DNA of 64,000 nt from Chroicocephalus ridibundus. Its lineage: Eukaryota; Chordata; Aves; Charadriiformes; Laridae. Of the stretch, positions 25,043 to 38,169 are shown piece by piece; position 1 is the first letter of the stretch; each line of letters begins with the position of its first letter. The translations under genes and the position numbers were made by a program. The notes under the pieces are model-generated. The model worked only from the letters and a program-made list of their open reading frames with translations, did no database searches and was not told the DNA's origin. The stretch is from NCBI RefSeq assembly GCF_963924245.1, contig NC_086285.1, positions 86,534,889-86,598,888 of the forward strand, written 5' to 3'.

Positions 25043-26384
25043 CTTGCTGTTACCTACTCCCTCTAAAAAATGACAGGAGAAATAGTGTGTCAGACAGCAC
25101 TTTCCTTTAAATAGGACCAGATCCAGTGCATAAGCATGGATTAGGGGGCACTGTGTTGCTGACTGAACCATTTACAGATGAGATTCAAAACTAAATTCCT
25201 TCCACTTGTAGGTGCTGAGAATCCTGTAAGGCTTCACCAGGGCAGGAGTGCTGACCCTGCTATTAGGACAAAATGCCAGTTGAAGTTTTTATACTTTGAC
25301 CTGTTTAATTCCCCAGGTAGTTTAATTTGAGAGCAGCATTCTTTACTACATACAGTAAAGTTGTTGTTGTCTGGTGTTTTTGTCCTGCAATGCAGAGACT
25401 CCAACTCAACCACTTGGTTGGTGCATGTTGTGCTAGCTCTTGGTAATAGATCTGGTGAACATATGCAATGTTACAAAACAACTGGGAATAAATGTCTTCA
25501 ACATCCAAAATAAGCGTGCGTGAGTGCACGTGTGCATGCCAGAGAGGTACAGTTGTTACTGTACCAGGAGTGACATTCCTCTGGTGCACCACATTTATGT
25601 AATACCCTTCAGGGAATAATGTGTATTTTAAAATGATTATAAAAAAGAAAATTAAAAAAATCATTTTGTCTCTGGTTTGGTTTAACTTTGATCACTGGCT
25701 TTAATAAAGACTGGATATTTATCAACAACTAGAAATAAACACATTTAAAATGTGAGTAATTGAGATGTTAGTTCTCAACATGGTTGTATGGAAGACTTCA
25801 ACCTATATCTCAGGCTGATAAATGAAATTTGAAGGGTATGAAAATCTTGTTCCATGCCTGGAAACTCCTGCTCTGGTTAAGAACTACATTTCTGTTAATA
25901 CAAGTAAGTAGTGCTGAAAATTATCAGTGTTATCAGATTGAATCAAACCAGCTAAATGCCACTGAGTTATCTGTTCCATGCAGATGAACATGAGCTCCTG
26001 CTCGGACAGTTAACAGCTAGTTAGCTCTGGCAGACCTGTCCTGCAAAGGGACCTAAGCTAAATCAGTCATCATAACACGTTGGGGCACACTTTGCTTGTA
26101 GGCAATGCAAAATCAAGGTGGCAACTGACATGACAGGAAGGGGAGGAAATGCATAGCAAAAAAAAAAGAAAGAAAAAAAATCAATGTAAAGAGATTCTAT
26201 TCAGAGAAGAGATTCCATTCATCTTCTCCTAGAGGAAAGGGATGCATATGTGAAGGTCAAAAATGGAAATAGTATGAAAACCCAAAAATTGCCTACAAAG
26301 GTTTATACAATCCAGCATGTAAATTTCACTAGCATTAATTATAGTAAAAAACTTATTTTCCTTGGTTGATGGTGTTCTATTTTC

Positions 26385-26530
26385 AAGAGCATATAGCCCA
26401 GTGATAAATCAGGGTGAAGCGCTTTAATTTCACCACTTACTTGATGGGCAATCTTAGAGAAGTCCCTGAAGCACAATGTAACTTCATGTATGAGATGAAT
26501 GTTGCACAATAATTACAGAGCAAATATTGT
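26385..26530 (+). mobile_element. Possible MIR-like SINE remnant, plus strand
   Basis: The segment shows the order of MIR-type words: CACCACTTACTTGATGGGCA, then ATCTTAGAGAAGTCCCTGAA, then a ...ATGTATGAGATGAATGTTG stretch, echoing the MIR core (CCACTTACTAGCTG, TTGGGCAAGTCACTTAA, CATCTGTAAAATG). MIR-related tRNA-derived SINEs are ancient in amniotes and only rare eroded copies survive in birds. Support is by pattern only. Confidence 0.4.
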
Positions 26531-27004
26531 ACAATATTGTTTTAAAGAAATATTGCAGAGCCTAACACTGAAGTGTTAGTGTCTCCATTACTCTGTAAAT
26601 CGGGTTTGATTGCAAACACAATTTTGCTCTCTATTTCCAGCAAATGAAGCTACATGGAATTTGAAAATTCAGTCCAAGAACTAAAGTAGAATTTTTAAGA
26701 AGCTTTTGAACTGGGAGCAAAAAAAAAAAATGAAGTCTCCCATAAGAGAGAAGGAAGACTGCCCGAATGAGACTTTTTTTTTTCCTCCAAAAACAGGCTT
26801 TGACAGATAAACTACTGATACTGAGATGCTTTAAATAATGTACCATTACATTTTTGGACTGCTTTTAATATGCAGGTAGACAGTCAACAGGAACGTAAAT
26901 GAAACCAGCTGGGGATTTGAAGGGAGTGAGGTAATGCTACCCTTCCTACAGTTACTACACTCCCTTCCAAATCCCCCAAGTCTCATGCATAAGCCTAATT
27001 TCCT

Positions 27005-27064
27005 ATTTGGGGGTTGGGTTTTTTGCAGGGGAGAGAGTTGTTGTTTTGGGTTTGTGTTTTTTAA
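27005..27064. repeat. T/G-rich low-complexity tract
   Basis: TTGGGGGTTGGGTTTTTTG followed by GTTGTTGTTTTGGGTTTGTG: about 60 bases rich in T and G. Confidence 0.6.
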
Positions 27065-28015
27065 AATAATGTCTTTTTGCATTGAGCATAACCAGAACAA
27101 CATAGTCATGTAGTTCTTTAAGTAACTGCTGAGCAGCTTGGTGGCATTTGCACATCTGCAGTTCTTTTATATTGAAAATACGTTTAACAGATGCCTGAGG
27201 CCTGTAACAATCGTGATTTTGTGTGATGGCAATTGCCATTTATATTTTCCTGCAATTACTTCAAAACTGAGCAGAGTTAAGGCTGCGTTCGTTACCATAG
27301 AAAAGGCAGAGCGTTATTTTACAATTACAAACTTGACTCCTCACACTTTGTGAAACTGTTTGCTTCTTTTAAGAAGGGGGAATATATTCAGGTCATGGAC
27401 ATATTTTTCCACCCTCACTCCACCTTACCTAGGTTTCAACATAGTTTATGCAGTGCTTACATGGACAAATTTTAAAGGGTGTTTGTGAAGTACTGTATAC
27501 AAATACCCAAGCTAGCTCAGGTATTGCGTGGGTTTCTACCATAGGACTGTAGCGACCTGTGAGATTTTTTGGTCTGCGTAGCACAGCACAGTCTGTAACG
27601 TTGAACCCTGAAAGTACTTTACAAGAGGGATCAGTCACATTGTCTTGACTTATCAGATGGAAGGAGTAAGACAGTAGGATGGGCATGCTTTTCCTTAAGA
27701 CAGTCTGCTGGATGTGGAGCTGGGAACTGCCGCATCCTTGCCTGGTTCCACTCTCAGCCAGGGGCGGTGGACCATGCATTGCGAATCAGCAGGTTCTTCA
27801 TGCGATGTGGTGGGATCTTGCACTTGAATTGTTTTGAACTGTTCTGTGGAGAAACCCGCCTCTCCCTGCTGGTGACATAAGTAACTTGAACTGAAGTACG
27901 TGCCGAAATGTAAGTGGTCTAAATACTGCCCATCATGTCTTCCCGTACAGTATTCCTGTTGAAAACAGGAAACTCTGTATTTGGTTGACTTCTTGTTTTG
28001 ATATTTCCAGGAGTA

Positions 28016-28197
28016 TCATATAATCACAGAATGGGTTGGGTTGGAAGGAACTTTTAAAGATCATCTAATCCAAGCCCCCTGCCATGGGCAGGGACATCTT
28101 TCACCAGAATAGGTTGCTCAAAGCTCCGTCCAGCCTGACCTTGAACACTTTCAATGATGGGGCATCCACAACTTACCTGGGCAACCTGTTCCAGTTT
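28016..28197 (-). mobile_element. CR1 LINE 3' fragment, minus strand
   Basis: Plus-strand reading begins with the reverse of a CR1 3' terminus (AATCACAGAATGGGTTGGG), then TTGGAAGGAAC, AAGATCATCTAATCCAA and CCATGGGCAGGGACATCTT. It stops at GGGCAACCTGTTCCAGT (28197), so only about 180 bases of 3' UTR and ORF2 end remain. This is a typical short, 5'-truncated insertion; it cannot move. Confidence 0.93.
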
Positions 28198-28460
28198 TTC
28201 CATCATGCACTGTATTGTTTCATAATTAATTGCCATTAAGCCCTTATAGCCACAGCTATGGGTGCATATATAGTTGCACATGCACACACATATTCTTTGG
28301 GAAGGTAAAAGGAAATGGAAATCAGCTTTTTTAGAAAAAGAATGATGCTTGGTACTGTTAAAAGCATAGAAAAGTTACCGATCACATCATGTAGCAGTAC
28401 AATGAGCTATTCATTGACATAAGTCTGCTTATTTTCACAGATTGGAATGTGCATTTCCAT

Positions 28461-28480
28461 AATTAAATTAAATTAAATTA
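28461..28480. repeat. (AATTA)4 microsatellite
   Basis: Four perfect AATTA units. It lies 260 bases from the CR1 end at 28197 and is not part of it. Confidence 0.85.
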
Positions 28481-30660
28481 TTTCTTTTGAATAATATTCT
28501 ATGATTAGACCACTTAAACAAATGAGTAATATATTGTTATACAGAAGTTATACATTTGTATTTGAATTTTGTTTAATTCACATCTTACTCTTAGCGAGTG
28601 GTGAGAGAGCTGCAAATGAAAATCTTTTTGTTCAAGAGACTATGAAGTGCCTTTCATTATCAATAATTATGCCTTGCCTAGAGGAAATATTTTTGTTCTG
28701 TCTTTTCCTTGTAAACACCATCTCTGTACAGGGCACTTGTTAGAATGAGGCTTAAGCTGACACTTGGAATTGAGGCATGGGGTGAAATTTCTTAGGCTTG
28801 GATTTCTAGCTAGGATTTAGCATTCTGTTGTTGATGGTACTCAAATTGATAGAATAAATAGTTAAAAAATATAGCAACACAGAGGCCATCTCTGTAGTAG
28901 TAGGGCAAGCATTTGAGATATTCAGAACAAGGTTTGAGACCCTGTCCCAGTAAATCCTGTACATTGTACAGTATATTTGTAAAGTACAGAATTTGTAAAG
29001 TACAGGTGCTCCTTCAGTAGAGAATCTTCTTATAATTAGTAAAAATTTTAATAGTTTAGCAATGGTGGAAGGACAGGAAAAGTGTTGGTATTATTTTTGA
29101 GGGTGTTGGAGTGCATATGCATGTGTCTATGATATTTGAAGGAAAAAGTAGTTGCTAAAAGGGAGGTAGCTCCTTTAGTTTGTTCAATAGTGTGAAAGAT
29201 TTGATTTGACTGTAAGAAGGTATTTTTAACACTGATATATTGTATTAGCACCTGGGAACTGCTGACTCGTCTAACTGTAAAATCTTGGCTTTCAGAAGAG
29301 GTGACATAAAACTAGGGCATATGAGCAGCACTGTAGCATGGCAGCTATTAACTGCCCATGGGAACAGCCAATATTTAAAAATAAAAAGGAAACTAATTTA
29401 TATTTGGATTATAGTCCTCAGTCACTATTTCTTTTATGTTTTACGTTTTGTTCTTTCTAATAAATAATAAGCCTTCTTACTGGAGTCATAAAAAAAAGCT
29501 ACACATCATTTATTACATGCAATTTCCGCACACTTTGCTGATGAAGAAAATTTGTTATGTATTTGCTGTTCATTAAAGCACGAATTCTTGCATTCATATC
29601 AGGGAATTTGAGGTCAGAGTTATTATCTTGCCTGTTCAGCTTAGAGACATCTTAAGTATTTTTATATTTGCATGGCAGAAGGTATAAAATAATCAGTTCA
29701 TTTAGCATTGTATGTTAAGTTAGGTTTTTTCTTCTGGGTTTTTTAAATTGTGAGCCATCTAAGACTTCTTTTAGAAAACTGCTGAAGAAATGCAATGTTC
29801 GTTCTTATACTCATTCATTTTCAATGAATGCACAGCTAAAGCTTTGAAATCCAACATAGCTTTGTATTAGAAACCCTTCTAAGTGGTTTTGAAAAGTGGT
29901 AAGACAATCTGCAAGCAAACATATGTTTTCAAGTGGTGCTCAACATTTCTGACTGGTTGAGCTTCTTTCAGTGTTGGGTAAAGACTGCAAAGTATTCACA
30001 ATACATTTGATTCATACAAGGTCTAGTGTTTCCTAAATAAACTGGATTTATTTGTTATTCTGCATAATCTCAGGACAGCCGTCCTAGGCATAGGGTTCAC
30101 AGTGCATTAGCACGCAGTGGGTGCCCCAGGGTTGCCCCAGGGAGCAGTGTAGTGGGAAGGTGGTTACTCTTCCTAGAGCAGATGATGTGACCTCCTGCCA
30201 GAGGTGCCTTCAAGCAGCAGCAACCTCTTCCCTGGTGTTTACCAGGCACGTTAAGGGCATGCAGGCTGTGTGTGGGTCCCCAGTGCCAGCAGAGTACTGT
30301 GGATCAGTCCCCAGCTTGCTGCTGGGACAGAAACGTGTTGGCTTGACACTGCACATGGCTAGTGAATTGTAAATTTGGTGCTCTAGGTTTAGGGGATTTA
30401 GAGGAAGTGATCCTGTTACATGAATATTGTCCTGTAGGAGGCCTTTCTGTTTCTCAGATCCAGCTCAAACAACTGCATCATGACCATACCAACCATATTT
30501 TATACTGTAAGTGAAAAACATAATGTCAGAGACCTCTTTACCTCTTAAGGTGTAGTCAGTGGATAGATGTGGGTTAGCGAAATGAGCCCATGAGATCATA
30601 GAGGAGTTTATGGAGGATTTATGCAAGATGACTCAGACAAAAAGTTGTTGCATTTTTGTA

Positions 30661-30718
30661 GGGCTTGGGGTTTGTTTGTTGTTTTTTTTTTTTCTGGTTT
30701 GTTTTTTTTTTCTTGGTT
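30661..30718. repeat. T/G-rich low-complexity tract
   Basis: GGGCTTGGGGTTTGTTTG followed by long T runs broken by GG. The class is the same as at 34061 and 59229. Confidence 0.65.
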
Positions 30719-33700
30719 AATTTTCTGCCAGATTAGAGACCTGTCTCACTTTATATGAAGGTTTGGCAAGTTCCAGATCTAATGCAGTGAAAATGGAGGG
30801 AGCAACAGGCTGGCTGTGGGGAAAGAAAAATAGGGCACCTTTATTTCAATAATCTTTCTTTAGCCATGAGTCAGATGAATGGAAAAGACGATCAGAGGGA
30901 AGTTCCTTTGTGTGCACCTTTGAAAAGTAGCCTCCTAGACAGAAACCTAGTCAGAAGGTTTGTAAATGCCTCTCAAGCCAAGCCAGCAGGAAGAGCTTTG
31001 TTGACTGTATAGACTTTCATTGTGACTTGAAGGCTAATGAACTTGAGCTGTTTCAGACTGCATAAGGTCAGGTGAGGACTGATTTCCTGAAGCTATTAAT
31101 GCCCACTATGTTACTGAAGTCAGTGTTGTTACATTATGGTAGTGTGTTTGGTCAAATATACTATGTCACGTCAACATGACTATATGTTTCGTAGTTCTGA
31201 ATCGAGATGGGAGGAGCTCCCACGTACGCTTTTTTTTTTTAAGAAGAAAAGGTATAGCATTCTTGGAATGCAATGAGTTTACTCCACAGGACCATTGTGT
31301 GATAATTATTGCTCATTACATTATAATGAGCACTTGCTCTATTCATTGTGGAGTTTATTATATTTTAATGAGTGTTGTGACTCCCCTGCAGAGCAAAACT
31401 CAAGAATGTCCCTGTGCACGTGGCTCATTTAAATGGATGTGTTACATGTTGTGGGACTTGTGTGCACATACTTATTTGCAACATATAGCTGTAATTTTGC
31501 TTTTAAAAACAGGGTATTACTTTTCTTAACTTTTCAGAAATCCAAAAATATGCATGCTTCTATACTTAGCATTCATATTTCATACCGAGTAAAAGATGAG
31601 TGGTTTTATTAAAGGACACTTGTATTAAAGGACAGATTGTAAATATTTTGTTCATGACTTCAATGTATTAATTAAAATTAAAGCTCGTTAATGAATGTGA
31701 TTTGGTATGTGACCCCCACCACATCTACAGCCTTTAGATTCAGGTTTATGTTTTTTGAAAAATATTAATAAACATTTAAATAAGTTTATGGCATCTATAA
31801 ACTAAATAGAGGAACTTTAAAATAGAATTGTCTTTTGTCTTCTGAGGATCATCGATATTTTGGCATCACTGTATTCAGGAAAAGGAGAACTAGAAACTGA
31901 ATGCTATATAAATGGATTTGTAGACAAGGTCTTAAGCCAGTCAGTCTGTCTAGTTAATCTTTGTAGATTGATGGTGATCTTGCTGTGGCACCAAAGCTTT
32001 TGGTAATGACATTCTTGTAATGTCCACATACAGTGTTAGCCCTAAAGGGAAACACTTTGCTCTTCTCTATCATCTCCTGATGTTGCCACACAAGCAGCTT
32101 CAAAATGAGGTAGACTACTTGAAAAATACTGTTTCGTTCAGAAGTAAAAATATGAACTGATTTTCCAATGTGACAAAGTTGTTTATCCTTTGTGAAACTT
32201 GAAAGGCCACCTTCATTTTCTTATTTGAAAAACTGCAGTGTTCTTAAATTCAAACTGATAGATAGCTCTTTAATCAAACCGTACTTTTACTTTCTGTAAC
32301 CCTTCCTCTACTGTGTCGCTTTTATTTGAACATCTTTTACCATCCATGGAGACTTGCAAGCAGGAATTCACTGAATTTATGAAGACACATCAGTTATTTA
32401 TTGGCTAATACAAACTGTAGATGGGTAAGGCTAACCCGCTCCTAGGCAGAACATTATAATGCCTGATAACTTGGGTGCGGGTTCCTGCTGAGTCCCCGTG
32501 CACCAGACAGTTACTGCTCAGGTGTGAAGTGTGAACCTCCATTGCTGCCTAGGATGGGACAATCATTGTTCCTGCTGAGTTTTTGTCTTCCCAACTCCCC
32601 ACTCTTGGTCATTATGTTTTTATACTTTTTTCATGACTTTTTATATTTTTTCATTACTTTTTCATTACTTCCCACTCTATGTATTCGCTTCTGTCTTTAT
32701 TTTAGCTGTAGCTACATTAGGTGTCCAAGTTCTTTGCTCCGTTTTGGTGGAGTCCTCAATATACCTGACCTTAGAGAACATTATATTTGGAACAAAAATG
32801 GACTTTAATTAGTTGTCTAAACAAAGAAATTTAAATAGATAGTTTAAGTCCAATTTGGCCCCATCCTTGCTATAACTGTAAACATATTTTGTCTGCAGGA
32901 AGTGGTAGCTTATGGACTGCACATAGTGACTGGCCTTTTAAGCTCCTGTCTCTCATATATCTCATGCCAATGAAAGGAAGTGGTGTATACCTAATGTGCA
33001 ATTCTGCTGAGTAATTGCAGCAATTGATTTAAAAAAGCAGAAAGGAAAAGATAAAAGAGATGAAATAAAGAATTCAATAAAGAAGTAAAAGTATGTCATT
33101 TAAGAAAGAGATTGAAACCTTTTTTTGATATGATACAAGAAAAGAAGGGCATGACTAAGCCTGTTTTTTGCTCCTCTTGAAGTATTGTTCCAGATTATTG
33201 TAGTAAAGGTGTCAGAGTCAGCTCCTTTATGCCTCCTTATCTTTTTCTTTTTACAAGATGTAGTTAGTTTTACAGTTTTGCATATAATGAAGCTGATTAT
33301 TTTTTTTCTCAAGAAGATATTTATGCAGTAGGTATCTTATTCCTAAAGAGGATTACAGGCTTAGACCCAAGAATCAGTGTTTATAAATTCTTTTTAGGAT
33401 ATTATGAACAGTATACTAGATATTGAAAATTATACCTATCTTCTGCTTAATTTTTGCTCACCAGGGCAAAGCATATTTGCATACTCTGTTGGATCCCAAC
33501 CTTGAGATCTGTTAAGATCCTCAGCCAAGGGCCTCAGCTTTTTATTGGCACTCCTGCTCAACAGCACAGAAAGAACTTTTGCAGTGGAGATGGTTTCTGT
33601 TGTTATTAACCTTTCCATCATACCAACCAAGGGGCTTCTCCACAGCTACCACCACTATTGTAACCTGAATAAAATGCACAGAGAATTTGATTCAGGAAGC

Positions 33701-34060
33701 ATGGGTCTTTGCAGCAGGATAGACACCAGGATTTCCTCAAGAAGCCTTCTTCAGATGCATAAATCTCACTTTTGGATGTTGGATACCATCCTTGTCCCAT
33801 CAGCAACAGCTGTTACAGTAGTGCTGGAATCACCTTTACAGATTTAGGGAATTGTTTCTCCATCCAATTTCTTGCCTCTGCCTTTTTTTATGATAAGGAG
33901 GTTTCTTCTTGCTATGAGGACTAAATGAATTCTGCATTTCAAGCCTTTGCATAAATTGAGGTAAAGAGCCTTGCTAACCAGACTAATTTTTCAACACTTG
34001 AAAGAAGCTAAGTGGAAAACATTAATCTTTTTTATAGTATGGTCCAGTTGAAAGTTATCA

Positions 34061-34128
34061 GGTTTTTTCTGTTTCATTTTGGTTTGGGTTGTTTTTTTGT
34101 TTTGGTTTTTTTTTTTTTTTTCCTTTTC
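34061..34128. repeat. T/G-rich low-complexity tract
   Basis: T runs broken by GG and GGG, ending in a run of 17 T followed by CCTTTTCAG. The tail happens to look like a polypyrimidine tract plus AG acceptor, but no open frame or donor supports an exon after it. Confidence 0.65.
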
Positions 34129-35149
34129 AGCTTACCTTAAAATGACTGGTCTGTTTATACCTGTAACATGTTCTTATGCAGATATTTCCTCTGTCTTTGT
34201 CTCTGTCTTTGTTTCTTAATGCATAAACACATCCTTTCATTTTTATTAGCTTACTCTGCAAAGTGTAAATAACTATAAAAAATACACCATTCCTGTGTGC
34301 GACATCTCAAAAATGTTGTTCTTGAGTAGATTCCCAAAGGCCCTGTGAGACTGGCATCTTAACATTTATTCAGTCTGATCCTCTACAGTTTGCACTTTTT
34401 CAGTTCGAAAGACCACATAATTCTCTACTGCCTAAAGGCAAGAGAGATTCGTTTTTCTCACAAGCAAAATGAATAGGTATTTTCAGTAACCTCCATTTTG
34501 TTTAAAGTTTGTCTTTGAAAGCTTAGCATGATGAATTTGAGATTTCCTTTCAGGCACATACCTATTTCTTTCCATTACTTATATTTTAAGGTTATACTTC
34601 TCATTCCTCATTGCTCAAGTGCAGTAGAGGATTATTGAACTCTTCTTTGTTAGGTAGCTCTGGCAGACAGCAGTACTACTTTTCCTTTTGAAGACCTTTT
34701 TATACCTGAAGTAGCTTATGGTATCTTTGATGTTGCCTAATTGGAATCTCAGAAGCGAAAAAATAAATAACTGAACGAAGGGGTGAGCTGCATGCCTAAG
34801 GTTGTACATAATCTTATTTTCTTTCAATCACTCTTCGATTCTTATGCCTTATGGCCAGGTAACCTTCTAATACTATTACTTTATTTATCCCTATCACCCA
34901 TTCCTGGATTTGAGTCTCTCAATTATCTGTCTCCCACACCTTGAACAGAAACTCCTGGATTTGCATTTGTCTTTATGCTCCCTCTGAATCCTGCTCAAAA
35001 CTTTTAACTTGCCTCTTTTTTAATGGCTTGACTTTCTCGAACAGTTATTTTTCACCCTCTCTCATCTACTTGTCTCATCTATTTTAGGCTTAAGTTTCTT
35101 CGGACAGAACTATCTGTCTTAAAACTCCATATAAATACTGTTCACACAG

Positions 35150-35818
35150 ACAGGTTAGCAGAAGTCCTGCACCTGGTTTGACATTACCCAGCACAACACT
35201 ACATCCTGGCTGCCAGTGGCCCCATGGAAAAGGATATGGGGCTCAGGTGGGCAGTGAATTACAGGCGAGGCAGCCGTGTACCCTTGCAGCAAGGAAAGCT
35301 TCCCAATGCCTGGGCATAGCCAGCAGGTTGTGACAAGGGATTCTTTTCTTCCAGTGCAGTGGGACAGCTGTGCCCAGTTTGCAGTGCTCCAAAACAAGAA
35401 GGAGGTTAAGAAAATGCAAAGTGTTGAGCGGGAGGCCACTGGGGTGCTGGAGGGTCTGTTTTGCCAGGAGACGAGAGAGAAGGCACCGCAGGGAGCTCGT
35501 TGCAGGAGCAGTTGAGGAGCCAGAGCTGGGCTCTCCTGGGAGGTACACAGCAACAGGGCAGGGGACAGTGGTGACAAGTGACAGTAAAGGAAACTCTCAT
35601 TAGATGTAAGGAAGCAGCTTTTCACAGGCAGTGAGGTTAAGCACTGAGACAGGTTGCTTAGAGAGGGACCTCCATCCATGGAGGCTTTTAAAATTCATCT
35701 GGACAAGGCCCTAAAGCAACCCAACCTGCCTTGGAAGTTAGCTCTGCCTTGAGGAGCAGTCTGCACTAGATCTCCAAAAGTTCCTTTCAACCTACATTTT
35801 TGCTTTTATTCTCTGGTC
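35150..35818 (+). mobile_element. CR1 LINE fragment, plus strand, decayed
   Basis: Starts near a GTCCTGCACCTGG word (the KVLHLG codons of CR1 ORF2) and runs through CCATGGAAAAGGATATGGGGCTC and CACCCTTGCAGCAAGGAA-like blocks to a coding-end stretch (GAGGTACACAGCAACAGGGC, then GACAAGTGACAGTAAAGGAAA). The 3' UTR reads GGCTTTTAAAATTCATCTGGACAAGG, then CTCCAAAAGTTCCTTTCAACC and ends near TTCTCTGGTC. Several stops and indels interrupt ORF2. The minus-strand frame of 174 codons here is only an antisense shadow. The subfamily looks related to that of the 13.95 kb element because both carry the GAGGTGCACAGCAACA-type block. Confidence 0.85.
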
Positions 35819-38169
35819 TGCAGTCCTATTTGCAGTATACGTTGACTTTATCATTTGCTATTTTTTAAAAACAACAACGTGCTGAGTTCAGTACAGTTAT
35901 GTGGTGATTTCACAGGGATCAAATACAATTCTAAGCCTTCAGCAATATACTTTAATAGTCTTGACGTGGGAATGTATTGCATGTATTAAGGCTATGTATG
36001 TACGGTAAAGCCATACTACAATTTTTACAGGAATATTTCTGTAATAGGGACAGTAAGTTACAATATGAAGTTCTGTTCATATTAAAAAAAAAAAAAAGAA
36101 AGCATGGATCTTATTCTGAAGTAGAAATAGTGAGGTATAAAGAGAATTAAACCAAGAAGAATCTTGAAAGAAATGTAAGTAAATTGGACAATAAGATTGC
36201 AATATGACTGGTGTGTAAAATGGTGAAAGTAGTTTAAGGCCATTCAATCATTTGTCAGATCACAAAACAAAAAGTACCCAGTGTGACAATAGAACACAGG
36301 TTGTGCTCATTTCTAGTGAATGTCCACTCCAAACTTCAGTAATTGCAGAAACCAGATTAGAGAATCAGATACACTCACTTTTGGAGGATACTTTTTACCT
36401 GCACTGATTATGAAGCCAAGTCCCCTTCTTCCAGAAATGTATATTTTTGTAGAGAGATAAGAGTATTTTTGGAGAGGTAAGAGCATTAGTGAACAGAAAA
36501 ATTCAAGACTTGGAGCCACAAGAAGGGTAAGTAGGGCTTGCTTGTCATAATGTCAAGAACAGAATTGATTTATAGCATTTGACGTCTTTAATGTCAAAGG
36601 AGAAGATGAACCTGCAAAGGTGAAACAAAATTTTGATGATATCTTGGGCTAAGATACGGAAAATAGAGTCTGATTACCAGGAGGATGAAAGATTTGTTTG
36701 GCACTGGAGTAGTATCTGAAGGAAAGAATTTGAAGCCCTGGGAAGCAAAATGACTCAGATGGACAGCAGAGCGTTCTAGAAAATAATGTAGAGAAAAAGC
36801 TTATTTATGTGCTTAAAACATTACCTTAATTTCTAAGATAACCCTCTTATTTAGTAGGGCAGAATTCAAAGTCCTTCTTCTGGTTTTTGTGAGTTTAGAA
36901 TGATTTTTTTTCCCTCAAGTGGCATGCCACTACAATTAAGAACGTTAATTTAAAGTGTCATCTGGCAGAAAATACTAATCTGTAGCGCTTTTCTCAGTGG
37001 GTTGGGGCCTAACTGGCATTAAGCAAAAGGAGGCACCAACCCCCCTGAAGGACTGAGTCTACTGCTTCACTTCTGTGTATGTTTAATACGTTCCTAATTT
37101 CCAATGCAGCTGCATTTGATAATGCTAAGTAAATGCTAGGTGTGGAGTGCATTGTGCAACCTTTAGAGAAATCCTCAAACAACCTTATTATTGACTCCCC
37201 TGAGAATATGCTAAATAGTGCGGAGAAAATAGGTCTCTTGCAGATGGACACAGAAAAGTGTGGACATTACATTAACCAGGATACCATCTTTTTAATTATT
37301 TATGAACTTTTCAAGAAGAATAATACCATGTTTATCTCCTTTAAGTTCTGTGGGAGTGTGTTTTTAAGACAAAAGTATTTTAAAATTATTTTTCTAAGTT
37401 GATTTTATCCTTTAGCTTTAATGAATGTTTTACATTTTCTTTATCTGGAATGTGGGATCTATTATTAGGCAAGTAATCAGCTTAGTGAGAAAACTTTCTG
37501 TTATGATTTGCATGGACTACTGTATTTCATCTTCTCTCAAACACTATTGAATGTATCAGCTGGCACCTGATGGAATTGTAATTGAGTTCAACTGCCAGCT
37601 CGGGCCAGCTACTTCAAAATAATAAAATGTTCCTATTTCTTAGAAGTGGCAAGAATATTCTATCAGTTTTGCTGCTGCTGTGTCTGCTAGAAACCCCTAA
37701 TTTTTTTTCTACTTTTTTTGAATGAGAAAGGGTAATTTAGTTTTGTTTTTTTTCAGCATAGAAATCAAATTAGAATGTGTTCTGTCCAGACAGAAATTGT
37801 CTAAGTAACTCTTTCACTCTTAACTTTTGTTTCTTCTCCATGGAAGCAGTGTGTCATCTGTTTGAATTTATTACAGATTACTGACCGTGGAGAAAGAAAA
37901 CAAGGTATATCTCTGGTGTTTATTAGTGACTACCAGTCTTTTTTATAATTTGAAGGGTTAAAGATGCAGAGTTAGCATCACAGTAACATTGCTTTGCAGT
38001 GCCTTTGGTATTCTGTTCTGTACAGAACCAGGCCTAAAAACACCTCTTAATGCAGTTACTGAAAAGGGACTAAATTAAAAGAATATTTCCCGTGCTATTT
38101 CAGTAAGATCCTCTTTTTCATTTCTAGGGGTTGTGGAATGGTCAGAGAATGAATTTTATTTGAAGTAAG

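Larger units (their letters stand above)
23307..28015. other. Unique non-coding DNA, possibly intron 1
   Basis: If the donor at 23306/23307 is used, this begins a long intron on the plus strand. No CR1 or LTR is recognised. It contains a GT microsatellite at 23572-23592, an A/C-rich tract at 24974-25042, a possible MIR-like remnant at 26385-26530 and a T/G-rich tract at 27005-27064. The minus-strand frames of 116-119 codons at 23907, 25305 and 27429 carry no recognisable motif. Confidence 0.45.
28198..35149. other. AT-rich unique non-coding DNA
   Basis: No host gene is recognised. Landmarks are a perfect (AATTA)4 at 28461-28480, a small GC-richer patch at about 30060-30370 that matches no repeat I know, T/G-rich tracts at 30661-30718 and 34061-34128, a 9-bp-arm inverted repeat at 31310-31332 and an unexplained stop-poor stretch at 33450-33850. 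The 117-codon plus-strand frame at 31176 has no motif. Confidence 0.5.

Noticed and set aside
31176..31529. 117-codon plus-strand frame as a gene
   Set aside because: No domain, no splice-site support, no promoter, and similar chance frames occur throughout AT-rich stretches.
34061..34132. Polypyrimidine tract plus CAG as a splice acceptor
   Set aside because: It is part of the recurring T/G-rich tract class and no donor or open frame follows.
35155..35679. 174-codon minus-strand frame
   Set aside because: It is antisense to a plus-strand CR1 whose own coding words are visible; it has no family match.
37877..37904. 28-bp micro-exon with AG before and GT after
   Set aside because: The pyrimidine tract is weak, the donor (AAG|GTATAT) is ordinary and 28 bases give no support; a chance pairing is likely.
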